Assembly: GCF_900188065.1 (NCBI RefSeq)
Contig: NZ_FZNQ01000001.1
Span: forward strand, 186,001-250,000
Origin: Halorubrum vacuolatum
GTDB taxonomy: Archaea; Halobacteriota; Halobacteria; Halobacteriales; Haloferacaceae
Direction of reading: 5' to 3'
Length of the DNA: 64,000 nucleotides
In this document: one piece after another, positions 18,301 to 25,965 of the stretch
Position numbering within the stretch: the stretch's first letter is position 1
How the letters are laid out: each line of letters opens with the position of its first letter
Made by a program: the position numbers and the translations under genes
The notes under the pieces: model-generated
Database searches by the model: none
Seen by the model: only the letters and a program-made list of their open reading frames with translations
Told to the model about the DNA's origin: nothing

Positions 18301-18564
18301 GTACGGCATCGTGAAGGGGTAGTTCATCACCGTGTAGGTGGTTTCACGATAGTGGTACCACGGATCGTTACCGGTGAAGTAGTACTCGCCGTCGATGACG
18401 AACTCGTCATACGACTGGAGGCGGACCCAGAGCATGAACGCCATCAGCGCGGCGATGACCGGGAGATGGTACAGACGGCCGAACACGTCGGCGATGGATG
18501 CGTCCTCGGGAAGCGAGAAGCGCGAGGACGACTCCTGTCTCGACGACCCTGTCGACTGGCTCAT
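15400..18564 (-). CDS. aglB: Archaeal oligosaccharyltransferase AglB (STT3 family)
   Basis: A 1054-residue catalytic subunit that transfers the dolichol-linked glycan to Asn in N-x-S/T of exported proteins. The N-terminal half has about 12-13 membrane spans and an acidic loop motif near residue 60 (FTGNDPWYHYRETTYTVMNY) as expected for the metal site. The hallmark MSWWDYGHWI lies at about residues 645-654, followed by ANPFQNNARDAANYLL. A soluble outer domain continues with YVMIDWQMVAPTSKF (a DK-like/MI-type motif position) and a beta-rich tail ending in a final hydrophobic stretch. Length fits the halobacterial form. It is upstream of the DUF368 gene and divergent from the AglG-like gene. Confidence 0.95.
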   Translation of the reverse strand: MSQSTGSSRQESSSRFSLPEDASIADVFGRLYHLPVIAALMAFMLWVRLQSYDEFVIDGEYYFTGNDPWYHYRETTYTVMNYPFTMPYDIWTRYPEGTLAGQFGTLWDQLVATVILIVGLGSPTEAQAGAVMLVATAVMATLCAIPTYYLARRFVPRVPALFGVLLLALIPGQFLNRSLVGSYQHHAAETFFMTVAVLAMLVALSVAGTHKPVWELVVDRDFEAMRTPAIYSALAGFATALYLYVWQPGLLLIGIFGIFFLVTITSDVVHDDSPEPAIFVGAVSMTVTGLLLVIPLEEFSFSVTAYSFSQIFLPLGVAAGCLFLGALARGFEGREIAPERYPVAVGGILAGVAAVMIVALPDIWSHLYGNFVQYVGLGATDVQATIAEAQPLLAQGQGVEPIIREYGLTLFVAIIALLGILLAPLVRSSETNHTLYAGVALGIVALFIALPAVPDVLFGLVGVPGELGALVTGFLLLVGAMYLVRYPAEEQLLVIWALFLLSATFTQLRFSYYLVIPVVVLNAIVIGKVIAYTNLDADTISEAGEKLKGIEGWQVMTVSAILIAILVPGLIVPVEAAGATGTAWQIGANAGPGEVQGWDDSLEWMSENTPYPGELEGHDNRLDYYGTVEHPGDDGYEYPEGAYGVMSWWDYGHWITVLGERIPYANPFQNNARDAANYLLAPDEEQAETVLERLNEPNEAEAQARYVMIDWQMVAPTSKFSAPVTWYDDADVEQEDFNRQVYQVTEEGALQPVTRIQTQRYYESQMVQLYEGYGSAMEPEPVVVTYDIEQIPTPAGEQLEIVTLPADPDEFIQRYDSMEEAEQAVEDAPGEAQIGGVAGIPSERVDALEHYRLVYADETPGQAPGAQQLQELQGLGVDTEETLGTSLMEGLSDDYVKTFERVPGTTVEGSGAEPGAEVQAAVEMEKPTGETFIYTQYAEADGDGEFELHLPYSTTGYDEWGPEEGYTETNVQATGPYQVVSEDGTQLAELDVSEAQVIGEDDTTPTVELESAEEAGGAGSVDGGPSEDETESDPGSVTAGNALGLVAPIATTIA

Positions 18565-18696
18565 TGGATAGGAGGTATTGGAAAACGGTCATAAGCCTTG
18601 TTATCGCCCACGCCGGGCGCGGTCGGGTGAAACAGAAGGATGGCCATGCGACCCGGACAGAAACCGTTAATCGGTGGACGTTTCAAGGGGCAGTCG

Positions 18697-19659
18697 ATGA
18701 AGGTCTCCGTCGTCGTTTGCACCTACACGATGGACCGTTATGACGTGTTTCGGGAGGCCGTCGAGAGCGCGCTGGCGCAGACGTACGATCCGATCGAGGT
18801 CGTCCTCGTCATCGACGGCAACCCCGAGGTCTACGATCGGGTGGTCGCAGAATTCGGTCAGCACGAGAACGTCGTGGTCCATAACAACGAGGAGAACCGT
18901 GGCATCTCCTATAGCCGGACGAAGGGCGCGGAGTTATCCTCCGGGGAGATCGTCGCGTTCATCGACGACGACGGGGTGGCCGAGGAGGACTGGATCGAAA
19001 CGCACGTCGAGTCTTACAGGGAAACCGATGCGGTCGCGGTCGCCGGCTACGTCGCGCCGAACTGGGTGGCCGAGAAGCCCGCGTTCTTCCCCGAGGAGTT
19101 CTACTGGCTGGTCGGCTGCACGGAACGAGGCTTTGCGGCGGACGGCGAGGAGATCAGAAACGGGTACGGCTCCAACGTCTCCTACAGGCGCGACGTGTTC
19201 CTCGATGTCGGCGGCTACGACGTGAACACCGGACGGAAGGGCGATCGGCATATTCAGGCGCACGAGGCTCCCGTCGGGATCCGGATTCGGGAGGAGTACG
19301 GGAAAGGCGTGCTCTACGTCGAGGACGCGGTGGTGGATCACACGCTCTTCGAGTATCGCGGCGAGTTCCGGTGGCTGCTCTTCCGATCGTTCTGGCAGGG
19401 CTTTTCGAAGCGCGTGATGGAGGTGCTGTATCCCGGCGCACAGGGCAACGAGACTGCCTTCTTGAAGGATCTGTTCGTTCGAGCGTTGCCCGCGCGTGTG
19501 AAGCGAACGATCGGTGAGCGATCGACGGAACCAGCCAAGGAGGCGGTCGCGATCATCGCGTTCACCGGCGCGGTCGGGCTCGGCTATCTCTACGGACTCA
19601 CGAAGCGGGACGTATTGCGTGAGGAAGTCGATCCCGAGACGGAGGCGACGTCGACGTAG
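18697..19659 (+). CDS. aglG: GT2 glycosyltransferase, AglG-like (probable glucuronosyltransferase)
   Basis: A 320-residue family 2 glycosyltransferase. MKVSVVVCTYTMDRYDVFRE opens the GT-A fold, LVIDGNPEVYDRV and VAFIDDDGVAEEDWIETHVE hold the nucleotide- and metal-binding acidic residues (DDD near residue 89), and the acceptor region contains EEFYWLVGCTERGF. A hydrophobic tail near residues 285-305 (AVAIIAFTGAVGLGYLYGL) may anchor it to the inner membrane face. The pattern matches proteins annotated as glucosyl-dolichyl phosphate glucuronosyltransferase AglG. ATG 18697 was chosen since the Rossmann-type strand begins there. It is divergent from aglB. Confidence 0.65.
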   Translation: MKVSVVVCTYTMDRYDVFREAVESALAQTYDPIEVVLVIDGNPEVYDRVVAEFGQHENVVVHNNEENRGISYSRTKGAELSSGEIVAFIDDDGVAEEDWIETHVESYRETDAVAVAGYVAPNWVAEKPAFFPEEFYWLVGCTERGFAADGEEIRNGYGSNVSYRRDVFLDVGGYDVNTGRKGDRHIQAHEAPVGIRIREEYGKGVLYVEDAVVDHTLFEYRGEFRWLLFRSFWQGFSKRVMEVLYPGAQGNETAFLKDLFVRALPARVKRTIGERSTEPAKEAVAIIAFTGAVGLGYLYGLTKRDVLREEVDPETEATST

Positions 19660-19682
19660 CTGCGATGTGCGTCGTCCGCGAA

Positions 19683-21131
19683 TCAGCGACCGAGCAGCGG
19701 GACCTCGAACGGCAGGTTGTCTGCGACCGTGGTGCGGAACCTTGCGGAGATACCGAGCAGGAGCGTGAAGTACACGGCTGCGCCGAGGCCGACGAGTCCA
19801 ACGACGAAGACCGCGTTGTACGCGTCGATCCAGCCGAAGTTGGCCTCGCCGAGTTCGCGGGCGACGTAGACGATGACGCCCATACAGAGCGCGGCGATCC
19901 ATTGCCGACCCATCTCGCCGTAGGGAACCGCGAACGCCACGTGCGTGCTGGCGTAGCGGTAGCCGACCACGAGCCCGATCCCGGCCGATGTCGCGGTCGC
20001 GATGGCCGCACCGATCCACCCGATGGTGTAGACGAGCGCGATATTCAACACGAGGTTCGCGCCGATGAAGACGGCGTTGGCCCGAAACGCGAGGTCGGGC
20101 CTGTCGATCCCGTTGAGCGTGTTGAGCAGTTGCTTGTTATATGAGTACGCGAGAATGCCGACGAGCAGGATGGTGAGGACCTGTGCGCCGATCGCGAAGC
20201 CGTCCCCATAGATCCGCATGAGTCGGTCGCCGATGACGGCCGATCCGACGATCCCCGGGATCAGGAAGAGCCCGGCGTACGTGATCGCGTCGTTGGTGAG
20301 CGTGCGAACCATCTCGTCGTCGCCGGCGGCCGACCGTTTGCTCAACTCCGGAAACAGCGTCGTTCGGATCGCGCTTCCGAAGATGTCGAGGAACTTCCCG
20401 AGCGTGTAGGCGATCGCATAGACCCCAGTCAGCCCCGCCGGGACGAACAGCCCGAGGACGATGATGTCCATGTCGCTGAACACCTTCTTTCGCATGCTGC
20501 CGAGCCACGAGTACTTCGCGAAGTCGAACAGCCCGCGGACGTGTCGCCATCGTGGGATCGCGAGCGACGGGCGGACGTAGGCGAACCCGATCACGGCGAT
20601 CACGCCCGTCCCGATAGCGTACCCGAGGAGCATCCCGGACAGCTCCCAGCCGATGAAGACGAGCGCGACCATGGCGAGGTTCCTGGCGGCCTGCTTGCCC
20701 GTACCTAACGGAGCGTAGATGTGGACCCGATGGCTCCCCTTCAGCGCCGAGTTGACCAGCCCGCTGAAGATCGAGACCACGAGCAACAGGACGACGAACT
20801 CCGCGACTGGCCGGCCGACGTAGGCGTTTACCTGATCACGAAAGAGAATAACACCGAGGCCCACGAGAGCGGTGAGGACGGCTTTGACGGCCGTTCCGGC
20901 CGCGAGGTAGGCGTCCGACTCCTCGCTCTCGCTCATCCGTTTGACGATGGCCTGCCCGAACCCGATGCTTTTGACGATCCCCAGCCACGAGACGAGCGCG
21001 AGCGTGATCGCGTAGAAGCCGTACACCTCCTCACCCAGCGTGCGGGTGAAGTAGATCGTCGCGAGGAACCCGATCAGGGAGCCGGCGATCTTTGAGAACA
21101 GATAGACGATCGACGTTTGACCGAGACGCAT
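19683..21131 (-). CDS. Polysaccharide/oligosaccharide flippase (MOP superfamily, AglR-like)
   Basis: A 482-residue integral membrane protein with about 12-14 spans and no soluble domain. Marks include IVYLFSKIAGSLIGFLATIY at the N-terminus, FARTLGEEVYGFYAI-type loop, and FDFAKYSWLGSMRKKVFSDM near residue 220, which are typical of Wzx-like flippases. In Haloferax, AglR is a related protein needed for moving dolichol-linked sugar across the membrane. The stop lies 23 bases from the AglG-like gene end (convergent). It is probably the flippase that delivers lipid-linked glycan to AglB. Whether it moves the whole glycan or a single charged dolichyl-phosphate sugar is not decidable. Confidence 0.75.
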   Translation of the reverse strand: MRLGQTSIVYLFSKIAGSLIGFLATIYFTRTLGEEVYGFYAITLALVSWLGIVKSIGFGQAIVKRMSESEESDAYLAAGTAVKAVLTALVGLGVILFRDQVNAYVGRPVAEFVVLLLVVSIFSGLVNSALKGSHRVHIYAPLGTGKQAARNLAMVALVFIGWELSGMLLGYAIGTGVIAVIGFAYVRPSLAIPRWRHVRGLFDFAKYSWLGSMRKKVFSDMDIIVLGLFVPAGLTGVYAIAYTLGKFLDIFGSAIRTTLFPELSKRSAAGDDEMVRTLTNDAITYAGLFLIPGIVGSAVIGDRLMRIYGDGFAIGAQVLTILLVGILAYSYNKQLLNTLNGIDRPDLAFRANAVFIGANLVLNIALVYTIGWIGAAIATATSAGIGLVVGYRYASTHVAFAVPYGEMGRQWIAALCMGVIVYVARELGEANFGWIDAYNAVFVVGLVGLGAAVYFTLLLGISARFRTTVADNLPFEVPLLGR

Positions 21132-21189
21132 GGGGACTTCGTAACCGAAAGTCGAAGCGACGGCTTAAGGGTATTCCCACTTCGGAACG

Positions 21190-21978
21190 TTATCCGTCCC
21201 CGAGGAGGTCGGCCAGATCGGGATGCGCCCGGAACTCCTCGGGGATGTCCTCGCCCCGCCGGACGCGGTCCCGTATTTTCTGCCACTCGGCGTGTCTGCG
21301 GAAGACCTGCACGGGGATCCGATCGAGATCGAGGACCCTCGCGAACGCCAGTCGGTGTTGTCCGCACATGTTCCAGCGCAGTTCGCCGTGTCGGCCGATG
21401 TCGACAGCGACCTCGTTAGCGAGCGGATGCATCGTGTCGTTGAGCCCGCTCCAGGCCGCCTCCGGGTCCGTTTCGAGCAACTGGCGCTGGGATCGATATC
21501 CCTCGGTCCGAATTCGGCTATAGAGGGCCTCCATCTTCACACCACGCTCCGCCACTTCCGCCGGGTCGTACTTGTCCGTGAGCGCAGTCACCTCCCAGGC
21601 CATTCCTTCGTTGACCCGTTGTGCTATGGCTCTCGGACGGGTTCGTTGCATGAATGGATCGCCACCGAGATCCCAGTCCCCGTCGACGACCCATCCACGG
21701 CGTTTCGAGGACCGTTCCCCGCTCGTGTACGCGATCGCGTCGGGATCGACGTGGATGATCTTGTACGGATCGGCGTCGGTGTACTTCTCCGGATAGATGG
21801 TTCTGAACGCCGAGATCGCCATTCGGACTAGCGTGCTGGTCACGAGGTATGCTGCTGCTGCCACCGGCCGCGGTAGCGATCGGATCCGTCGATGCAGCTG
21901 CAGCTTCCAGCTGAGATATCGAGAGGCATAAAGCACCAGCCTGTCCGGGCTCCAATCACGGTGCGTCAGGTTTTTCAT
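21190..21978 (-). CDS. ParB/Srx-like paralogue 1 of the glycosylation island
   Basis: A 262-residue protein of unknown function, the first of five paralogues. A basic, amphipathic N-terminal region (residues 1-62) is followed by DADPYKIIHVDPDAIAY (68-84), G-D-W-D (100-103), GYRSQRQLL (160-168), ANEVAVDIGRHGEL (187-200), the ParB box II-like MCGQHRLAFARVL (204-216), RRHAEWQKIR (227-236) and HPDLADLL (252-259). The G-x-H-R core after a beta strand resembles the ParB/sulfiredoxin fold, whose members bind nucleotides. No helix-turn-helix for DNA binding is visible. It lies 58 bases after the start of the flippase gene, same strand. Fold is inferred; activity is unknown. Confidence 0.65.
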   Translation of the reverse strand: MKNLTHRDWSPDRLVLYASRYLSWKLQLHRRIRSLPRPVAAAAYLVTSTLVRMAISAFRTIYPEKYTDADPYKIIHVDPDAIAYTSGERSSKRRGWVVDGDWDLGGDPFMQRTRPRAIAQRVNEGMAWEVTALTDKYDPAEVAERGVKMEALYSRIRTEGYRSQRQLLETDPEAAWSGLNDTMHPLANEVAVDIGRHGELRWNMCGQHRLAFARVLDLDRIPVQVFRRHAEWQKIRDRVRRGEDIPEEFRAHPDLADLLGDG

Positions 21979-22029
21979 TAGCTTTGAGCCCAGTACCTCT
22001 TTTTCGGATAAAAGTGTGATACCAACATT

Positions 22030-22791
22030 TCAGCCGAGTACGTCTTTGAGGTCGGCGTGGTTCGCTAGTTCCTTCCGATCTTCCGGCAGTCCGTCGTTAC
22101 ATACCTCATCTCGAAGGTTCTGCCACTGCTCGTGTCTCACAAGCACCTGTACCGGGACCGGTATCTGCAATATCTTTGCGATCGCAAGCCGATGGCTTCC
22201 CTTTCCCTGATGGTGAATCTTTCCGTTCCGATCGATGACGACGAGGACCTCAAGCTTCTGTCCGTATCCGCTTCTTTGCCTCGTGTTTTCACCATCTTTC
22301 GCTCGTCTGTAGCCGTTGTTTTTTATATCCTCATACAGTGACTCGACGTACTCACATCGTTCTTTCACCCGCTCCTCGTTACCATTATATTTTGATCTAA
22401 ACTTTTCAAAATATATCGTTTCTTCCCAGTCCTTCTGCTCTTCAAAACGTTGCCGCAACCCCGCGATCGTCTTATCCTCCGAGGTTGGAACGAGGTTGGC
22501 CTCGGCATCCCAATTCCCCCCTTTGACCTTGCCCAAGCCGTTACGTGGTGTTGAAAACTTGTAATGTCTGTGTTCAACGTTTTGTGGATCAACGACTATC
22601 GGGCGAAACGGAGACGGCGGCGAGTCATATCTGACCCTGTTCGACAAACCATTTTTAAACGTATGTATTTTGAACAGCTTTTGATCTATTGAAAATTGTT
22701 GGTTGATGAAATTTCTCGACTGTTTAGAAAATGCTACTATGCCCTCCTCTCGAACTATTTCGGCGGCCCGCTTCGCATAGTAGCTGACCAT
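22030..22791 (-). CDS. ParB/Srx-like paralogue 2 of the glycosylation island
   Basis: A 253-residue paralogue in unusually AT-rich DNA for this window. Start ATG 22791 was preferred to 22875 because a TATA-like TATAAATA (minus strand, about 22823-22830) lies about 36 bases before it and because MVSYYAKRAAEIVREEGIVA then aligns with the starts of paralogues 3 and 4. Counted from 22791, the marks are G-N-W-D at about 92-95, CEYVESLYEDIKNNGYR at 146-162, EVLVVIDRNG at 181-190, KGSHRLAIAKIL at 197-208 and VRHEQWQNLR at 218-227. It groups with paralogue 5 by the CEYV segment. The His-Arg motif is intact. Function unknown. Confidence 0.65.
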   Translation of the reverse strand: MVSYYAKRAAEIVREEGIVAFSKQSRNFINQQFSIDQKLFKIHTFKNGLSNRVRYDSPPSPFRPIVVDPQNVEHRHYKFSTPRNGLGKVKGGNWDAEANLVPTSEDKTIAGLRQRFEEQKDWEETIYFEKFRSKYNGNEERVKERCEYVESLYEDIKNNGYRRAKDGENTRQRSGYGQKLEVLVVIDRNGKIHHQGKGSHRLAIAKILQIPVPVQVLVRHEQWQNLRDEVCNDGLPEDRKELANHADLKDVLG

Positions 22792-22819
22792 GTATTCGTA
22801 CTTGGGATATTTGTTCAGC

Positions 22820-22832
22820 TTATTTATACTCT
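22820..22832 (-). promoter_or_regulatory. TATA-like element for ParB/Srx-like paralogue 2
   Basis: On the minus strand the sequence reads GAGTATAAATAAG, about 36 bases before ATG 22791. It lies inside the longer reading frame from 22875 and argues against that start. Confidence 0.45.
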
Positions 22833-22984
22833 CGCTCTGGGGTAAATCAATACTTGGGATCATTGGATAATCCACCTGATGTTAAACGTTTTGTTGGACC
22901 CAGACGCCGATAATTCGAGTATATTTCGAGGGTGGACGTACCGAACCCGGAGGTTAAAATCCGTTGCTGGAGTACCGGGGAGAT

Positions 22985-24139
22985 ATGTGGGGAACACGGG
23001 ATTTCTCCTACCGAAAGCTTCGGAGGAAAATCACCCAAGACGGTGTGTTAGATGCGGTAAACGCCACCGCCGAATTGCCTTTTCGGAGCCTTGTTGCCCC
23101 GCCAATATTCGATTATCTGATTCGACACGATCATGTTCGTCCGATCCCACGTCACGAGCTTTTAAGCCTCGCGACGGAGGTTGCCCGCGTGGAGGATTCC
23201 GACGAGGAGCCGTTCGCAGCGGCCATCGGTCCCGGGTACGTGTGTCCCTCGACGGGTTTGGTCATCACCGGGGACGGGCGACCAGTCAGCGAGTCCGTCG
23301 GGCCGGCTGGAGACGAACATAACGGCGTGATCAAATCGGTCGTTCGACTCGCGTTCGTTGACGGCATCGATCTCTTTCGGACGGTCATGACCCACGATGT
23401 GGAGACGCTCGCGGATCAGGCAGTCCGGTTGGATACGATCTGTCCACTATCACATCGGTATATAAATTATTATCACTGGCTCGTTGAGACTGTCCCTCGA
23501 ATCCGATATGCACGGGCATACGAGAACCGGACCGACGACGAAGTGACGTATCTCCTCCGGTCGGATGCTCCTCCATACGTCGATGAAACGCTCAACCTTC
23601 TTGGCATCCCGGAGAATAAAGTCGAACGAGCGACGGGGTCGATCTACCGAGGATCACGGGTGGTCGTCCCGGCGTTTCCGGCACGGACTGCGTCCGACTA
23701 TCGCTGGATCCGTAACGCCATCCTTGAGAAGGTAGCAGCATCTGACACCGTTATGACTGGTGGCAAAAACGTGTATATTTCACGTGCTAACGCGATAGAA
23801 CGGCGGATTGTTAACGAAGGGGCCGTTATAGATTCCCTTTCGACATTCGGTTTCGAACCGTATCTCCTTGAGGAGCGGTCCGTCGCGGAAAACGTCCGCC
23901 TGTTCCATGAGGCGGATGCCGTGATCGGCGTACACGGTGCCGGGTTGACCGACCTCATCTACTGTGATGATGCCACGGTGTTCGAGCTGTTCGGTGCGAA
24001 GGTTAAGGGACCGTATAGACGACTGGCGGACACGATTGGTGTGCAGTATCAACCGATTCAGTGCCGGCCCGCTTCGACCGATGTCTTCGTCGACATCGAC
24101 CATCTAGAGCGAACCCTCACCAACGTTCTCGATCGGTGA
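22985..24139 (+). CDS. GT61 (DUF563) glycosyltransferase
   Basis: A 384-residue protein of glycosyltransferase family 61. Family marks: INYYHWLVETVPRIRYARAY near residue 162 (the typical N-Y-Y-H-W segment), PAFPARTASDYRWIR near 235, KNVYISRANAIERRIVNE near 260 and DAVIGVHGAGLTDLIYCDDA near 316 (the conserved GxHGAxLTN-type motif). Relatives transfer xylose, GlcNAc or related sugars. ATG 22985 follows a GGAG-type sequence; TTG 22964 is an alternative. It is divergent from paralogue 2, and its end overlaps the end of paralogue 3 by 23 bases (convergent). It presumably adds a sugar to the island's glycan. Confidence 0.8.
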   Translation: MWGTRDFSYRKLRRKITQDGVLDAVNATAELPFRSLVAPPIFDYLIRHDHVRPIPRHELLSLATEVARVEDSDEEPFAAAIGPGYVCPSTGLVITGDGRPVSESVGPAGDEHNGVIKSVVRLAFVDGIDLFRTVMTHDVETLADQAVRLDTICPLSHRYINYYHWLVETVPRIRYARAYENRTDDEVTYLLRSDAPPYVDETLNLLGIPENKVERATGSIYRGSRVVVPAFPARTASDYRWIRNAILEKVAASDTVMTGGKNVYISRANAIERRIVNEGAVIDSLSTFGFEPYLLEERSVAENVRLFHEADAVIGVHGAGLTDLIYCDDATVFELFGAKVKGPYRRLADTIGVQYQPIQCRPASTDVFVDIDHLERTLTNVLDR

Positions 24140-24989
24140 CTTCTCCACTCGTCTTTCGATGAATGTCCGAGAGATCTGGATGGGTGAGATAGTGGCGGAT
24201 CTCATTTGGAACGGATCCCGGTGTCTCCGCTATGCGTTCCCGAACCTGCTGCCATCGATCGTGGCGGGCCGCGATCCGAACCGGAATCTCCTCAATTTCG
24301 AGTATCTTCGCGATTGCGAGTCGATGCCGTCCGTCAACGAACAGATACCGACCATCCCGACCGATATCGACCGCAACCTCATCGTGTCGATTGAATCCAT
24401 CGCCACTGACATACATATCAGGAGGTATATAATCGCGCTCGACGAGTTCCCGCTTGCTGCGATAGCCTTGCTCACGGATACGTTGATACAGTCGATCGAC
24501 GTCAGCACAGGCGTCCCATACTTCGCTCTCACTTGAACATCCCCGCCATCTGGTCACACCCCGATTAGCATGTGTGATCACCTGCTGAATGAACTCGATG
24601 TCACTCCACTCATCGCCGTGTTTGAATCGCCTGTGGAGCGCCTGCACCACCGGTAACTCCTCCACGGTCTCCTCGTTTCGATCCCATTCACCGGCTTGAA
24701 CCGTTCCGAGATCCTGCCATTGAAACCGTCCTGGATTTGGTCCTCTCCCAGTAACTCGGGTGATCTCAGAGGGGTCAACGTGAACGATCTTAAACGGATC
24801 CGCAACGGCAGTGTGTGGATAGGAGTTCCACCAACAAAGCAATCTTTGATACCGCGGCCGACCGTATAGACCCTTTTTGCCAAGTTCATGTCGAAGATAC
24901 CGGGGTACGAAGCGGGCTGATTTTCTCATCAGAGGGACGAATCCTTCGGAGCGCCACACCCGTCGCGCCCGAAAAACGAGGTTCTTCAT
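24117..24989 (-). CDS. ParB/Srx-like paralogue 3 of the glycosylation island
   Basis: A 290-residue paralogue with the cleanest ParB-like core. Seen in order: a basic N-terminus with RKSARFVPRYLRHELGKK (22-39), DPFKIVHVDPSEI (64-76), G-E-W-D (100-103), GYRSKRELVERD (175-186), HDEVAVDIGRDGRYLFVDG (202-220), GRHRLAIAKILEIEEIPVRI (220-239), ARHDRWQQVRERI (241-253) and HPDLSDI. The DGRHRL motif corresponds to box II of ParB-type domains. The start overlaps the stop of paralogue 4 by 4 bases, so the two are translationally coupled. It lacks a recognisable DNA-binding domain. Its activity is unknown. Confidence 0.68.
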   Translation of the reverse strand: MKNLVFRARRVWRSEGFVPLMRKSARFVPRYLRHELGKKGLYGRPRYQRLLCWWNSYPHTAVADPFKIVHVDPSEITRVTGRGPNPGRFQWQDLGTVQAGEWDRNEETVEELPVVQALHRRFKHGDEWSDIEFIQQVITHANRGVTRWRGCSSESEVWDACADVDRLYQRIREQGYRSKRELVERDYIPPDMYVSGDGFNRHDEVAVDIGRDGRYLFVDGRHRLAIAKILEIEEIPVRIAARHDRWQQVRERIAETPGSVPNEIRHYLTHPDLSDIHRKTSGEVTDRERW

Positions 24990-25765
24990 CTATCCAAGAG
25001 GTCCTGTAGATCGGGATGCGCTTCGCTGATCTCCTCTGGCACGTCACTCGACCGTCGAACGGTACTGCGGATCCGTTGCCACGCGGCGTGCCGGGTCCTG
25101 ACGAGCATCGGTACCTTCTCGATATCCAACACCCTCGCTATCGCCAATCGATGGGTTCCGGAATACTTCTTTCCAAGGCTTCCGTCCCTAAAGATGTTGA
25201 CGGCGATCTCGTTGAGTGATGGATGGATCGCATCGTTGTTGCGCCGAACCGTGTCTTGAGGATTCATACGAAGCAGCTCTGTCTGTGATCTGTACCCGTT
25301 CTTTTTGATCGACTCATATACCGCCTCGATCCGTTCGACGGCGTCATGAAATTCCCCTTCCGGGAGATCGCGTTGCTGGTAGAGTTCCCACAGTTCCGTG
25401 TGTTTCCACTCAATATCCTGTCGGTAGTGCTCTTCGACCGCCACGAAGAATGGATGCTCCTCAAGCGGTGTTCGCTCAAGATCCCACGTCCCTCCGACGA
25501 CCCGCCCCCATCCACGGGGAGGCCCGCTGTAATAATACTCGACGGCATTCGGATCGACATAAATGTACTTAAATGGATCCGCATCAGTATATCTCGCGAA
25601 TCCCAGACCGCGATGAGCGCGTATTCCCGTCCGAAACATCGCTCGTCCGACCCGCTGGTTTCTGAAACAGTATGGACCGAGTGTTCGCCAGAGGAACCAC
25701 CCCACTTCGTTTCTAAGGTGTGTTATTCCCCCCTCACGATACATCTCCCAAGCCCTTCGGATCAT
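24986..25765 (-). CDS. ParB/Srx-like paralogue 4 of the glycosylation island
   Basis: A 259-residue paralogue, first in a coupled pair with paralogue 3. Marks: MIRRAWEMYREGGITHLRNE at the start, DADPFKYIYVDPNAVEYY (61-78), G-T-W-D (92-95), SIKKNGYRSQTELL (152-165), NEIAVNIFRDGSL (185-197), SGTHRLAIARVLDIEKVP (202-219), TRHAAWQRIR (224-233) and HPDLQDLL (250-257). It is closest to paralogue 1 (shared YTDADP and PEE-HPDL ends). About 200 bases separate it from the divergent AglQ-like gene; this gap probably carries both promoters. Function unknown. Confidence 0.66.
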   Translation of the reverse strand: MIRRAWEMYREGGITHLRNEVGWFLWRTLGPYCFRNQRVGRAMFRTGIRAHRGLGFARYTDADPFKYIYVDPNAVEYYYSGPPRGWGRVVGGTWDLERTPLEEHPFFVAVEEHYRQDIEWKHTELWELYQQRDLPEGEFHDAVERIEAVYESIKKNGYRSQTELLRMNPQDTVRRNNDAIHPSLNEIAVNIFRDGSLGKKYSGTHRLAIARVLDIEKVPMLVRTRHAAWQRIRSTVRRSSDVPEEISEAHPDLQDLLDR

Positions 25766-25924
25766 TTCGGTTGCGTCCTGTTATCCATGAAGAGGGCTAT
25801 TCCTTTCTATCGGAGCCCGTGTTTGGTTGTCAATCGCTCTGAGTGGCTCAGAAGGGCTCAGCATTCGTAGCCGATCACGAACGCATCTCTCGAAAGCCCG
25901 TTGGCGGCAGTATGTCCTTTCGGG

Positions 25925-25933
25925 ATATTTATA
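25925..25933 (+). promoter_or_regulatory. TATA-like element before the AglQ-like gene
   Basis: ATATTTATA lies about 36 bases before ATG 25966 in the 200-base gap between divergent genes. The distance is slightly longer than the leaderless norm and implies a short leader. Confidence 0.4.
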
Positions 25934-25965
25934 TCGACGGTGTCTCGTACGTAGCGGCGTGACGG

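Noticed and set aside
17395-18594. A 399-codon plus-strand frame opposite aglB
   Set aside because: It is a shadow of a confidently identified gene, rich in Arg/Asp/His with no motif.
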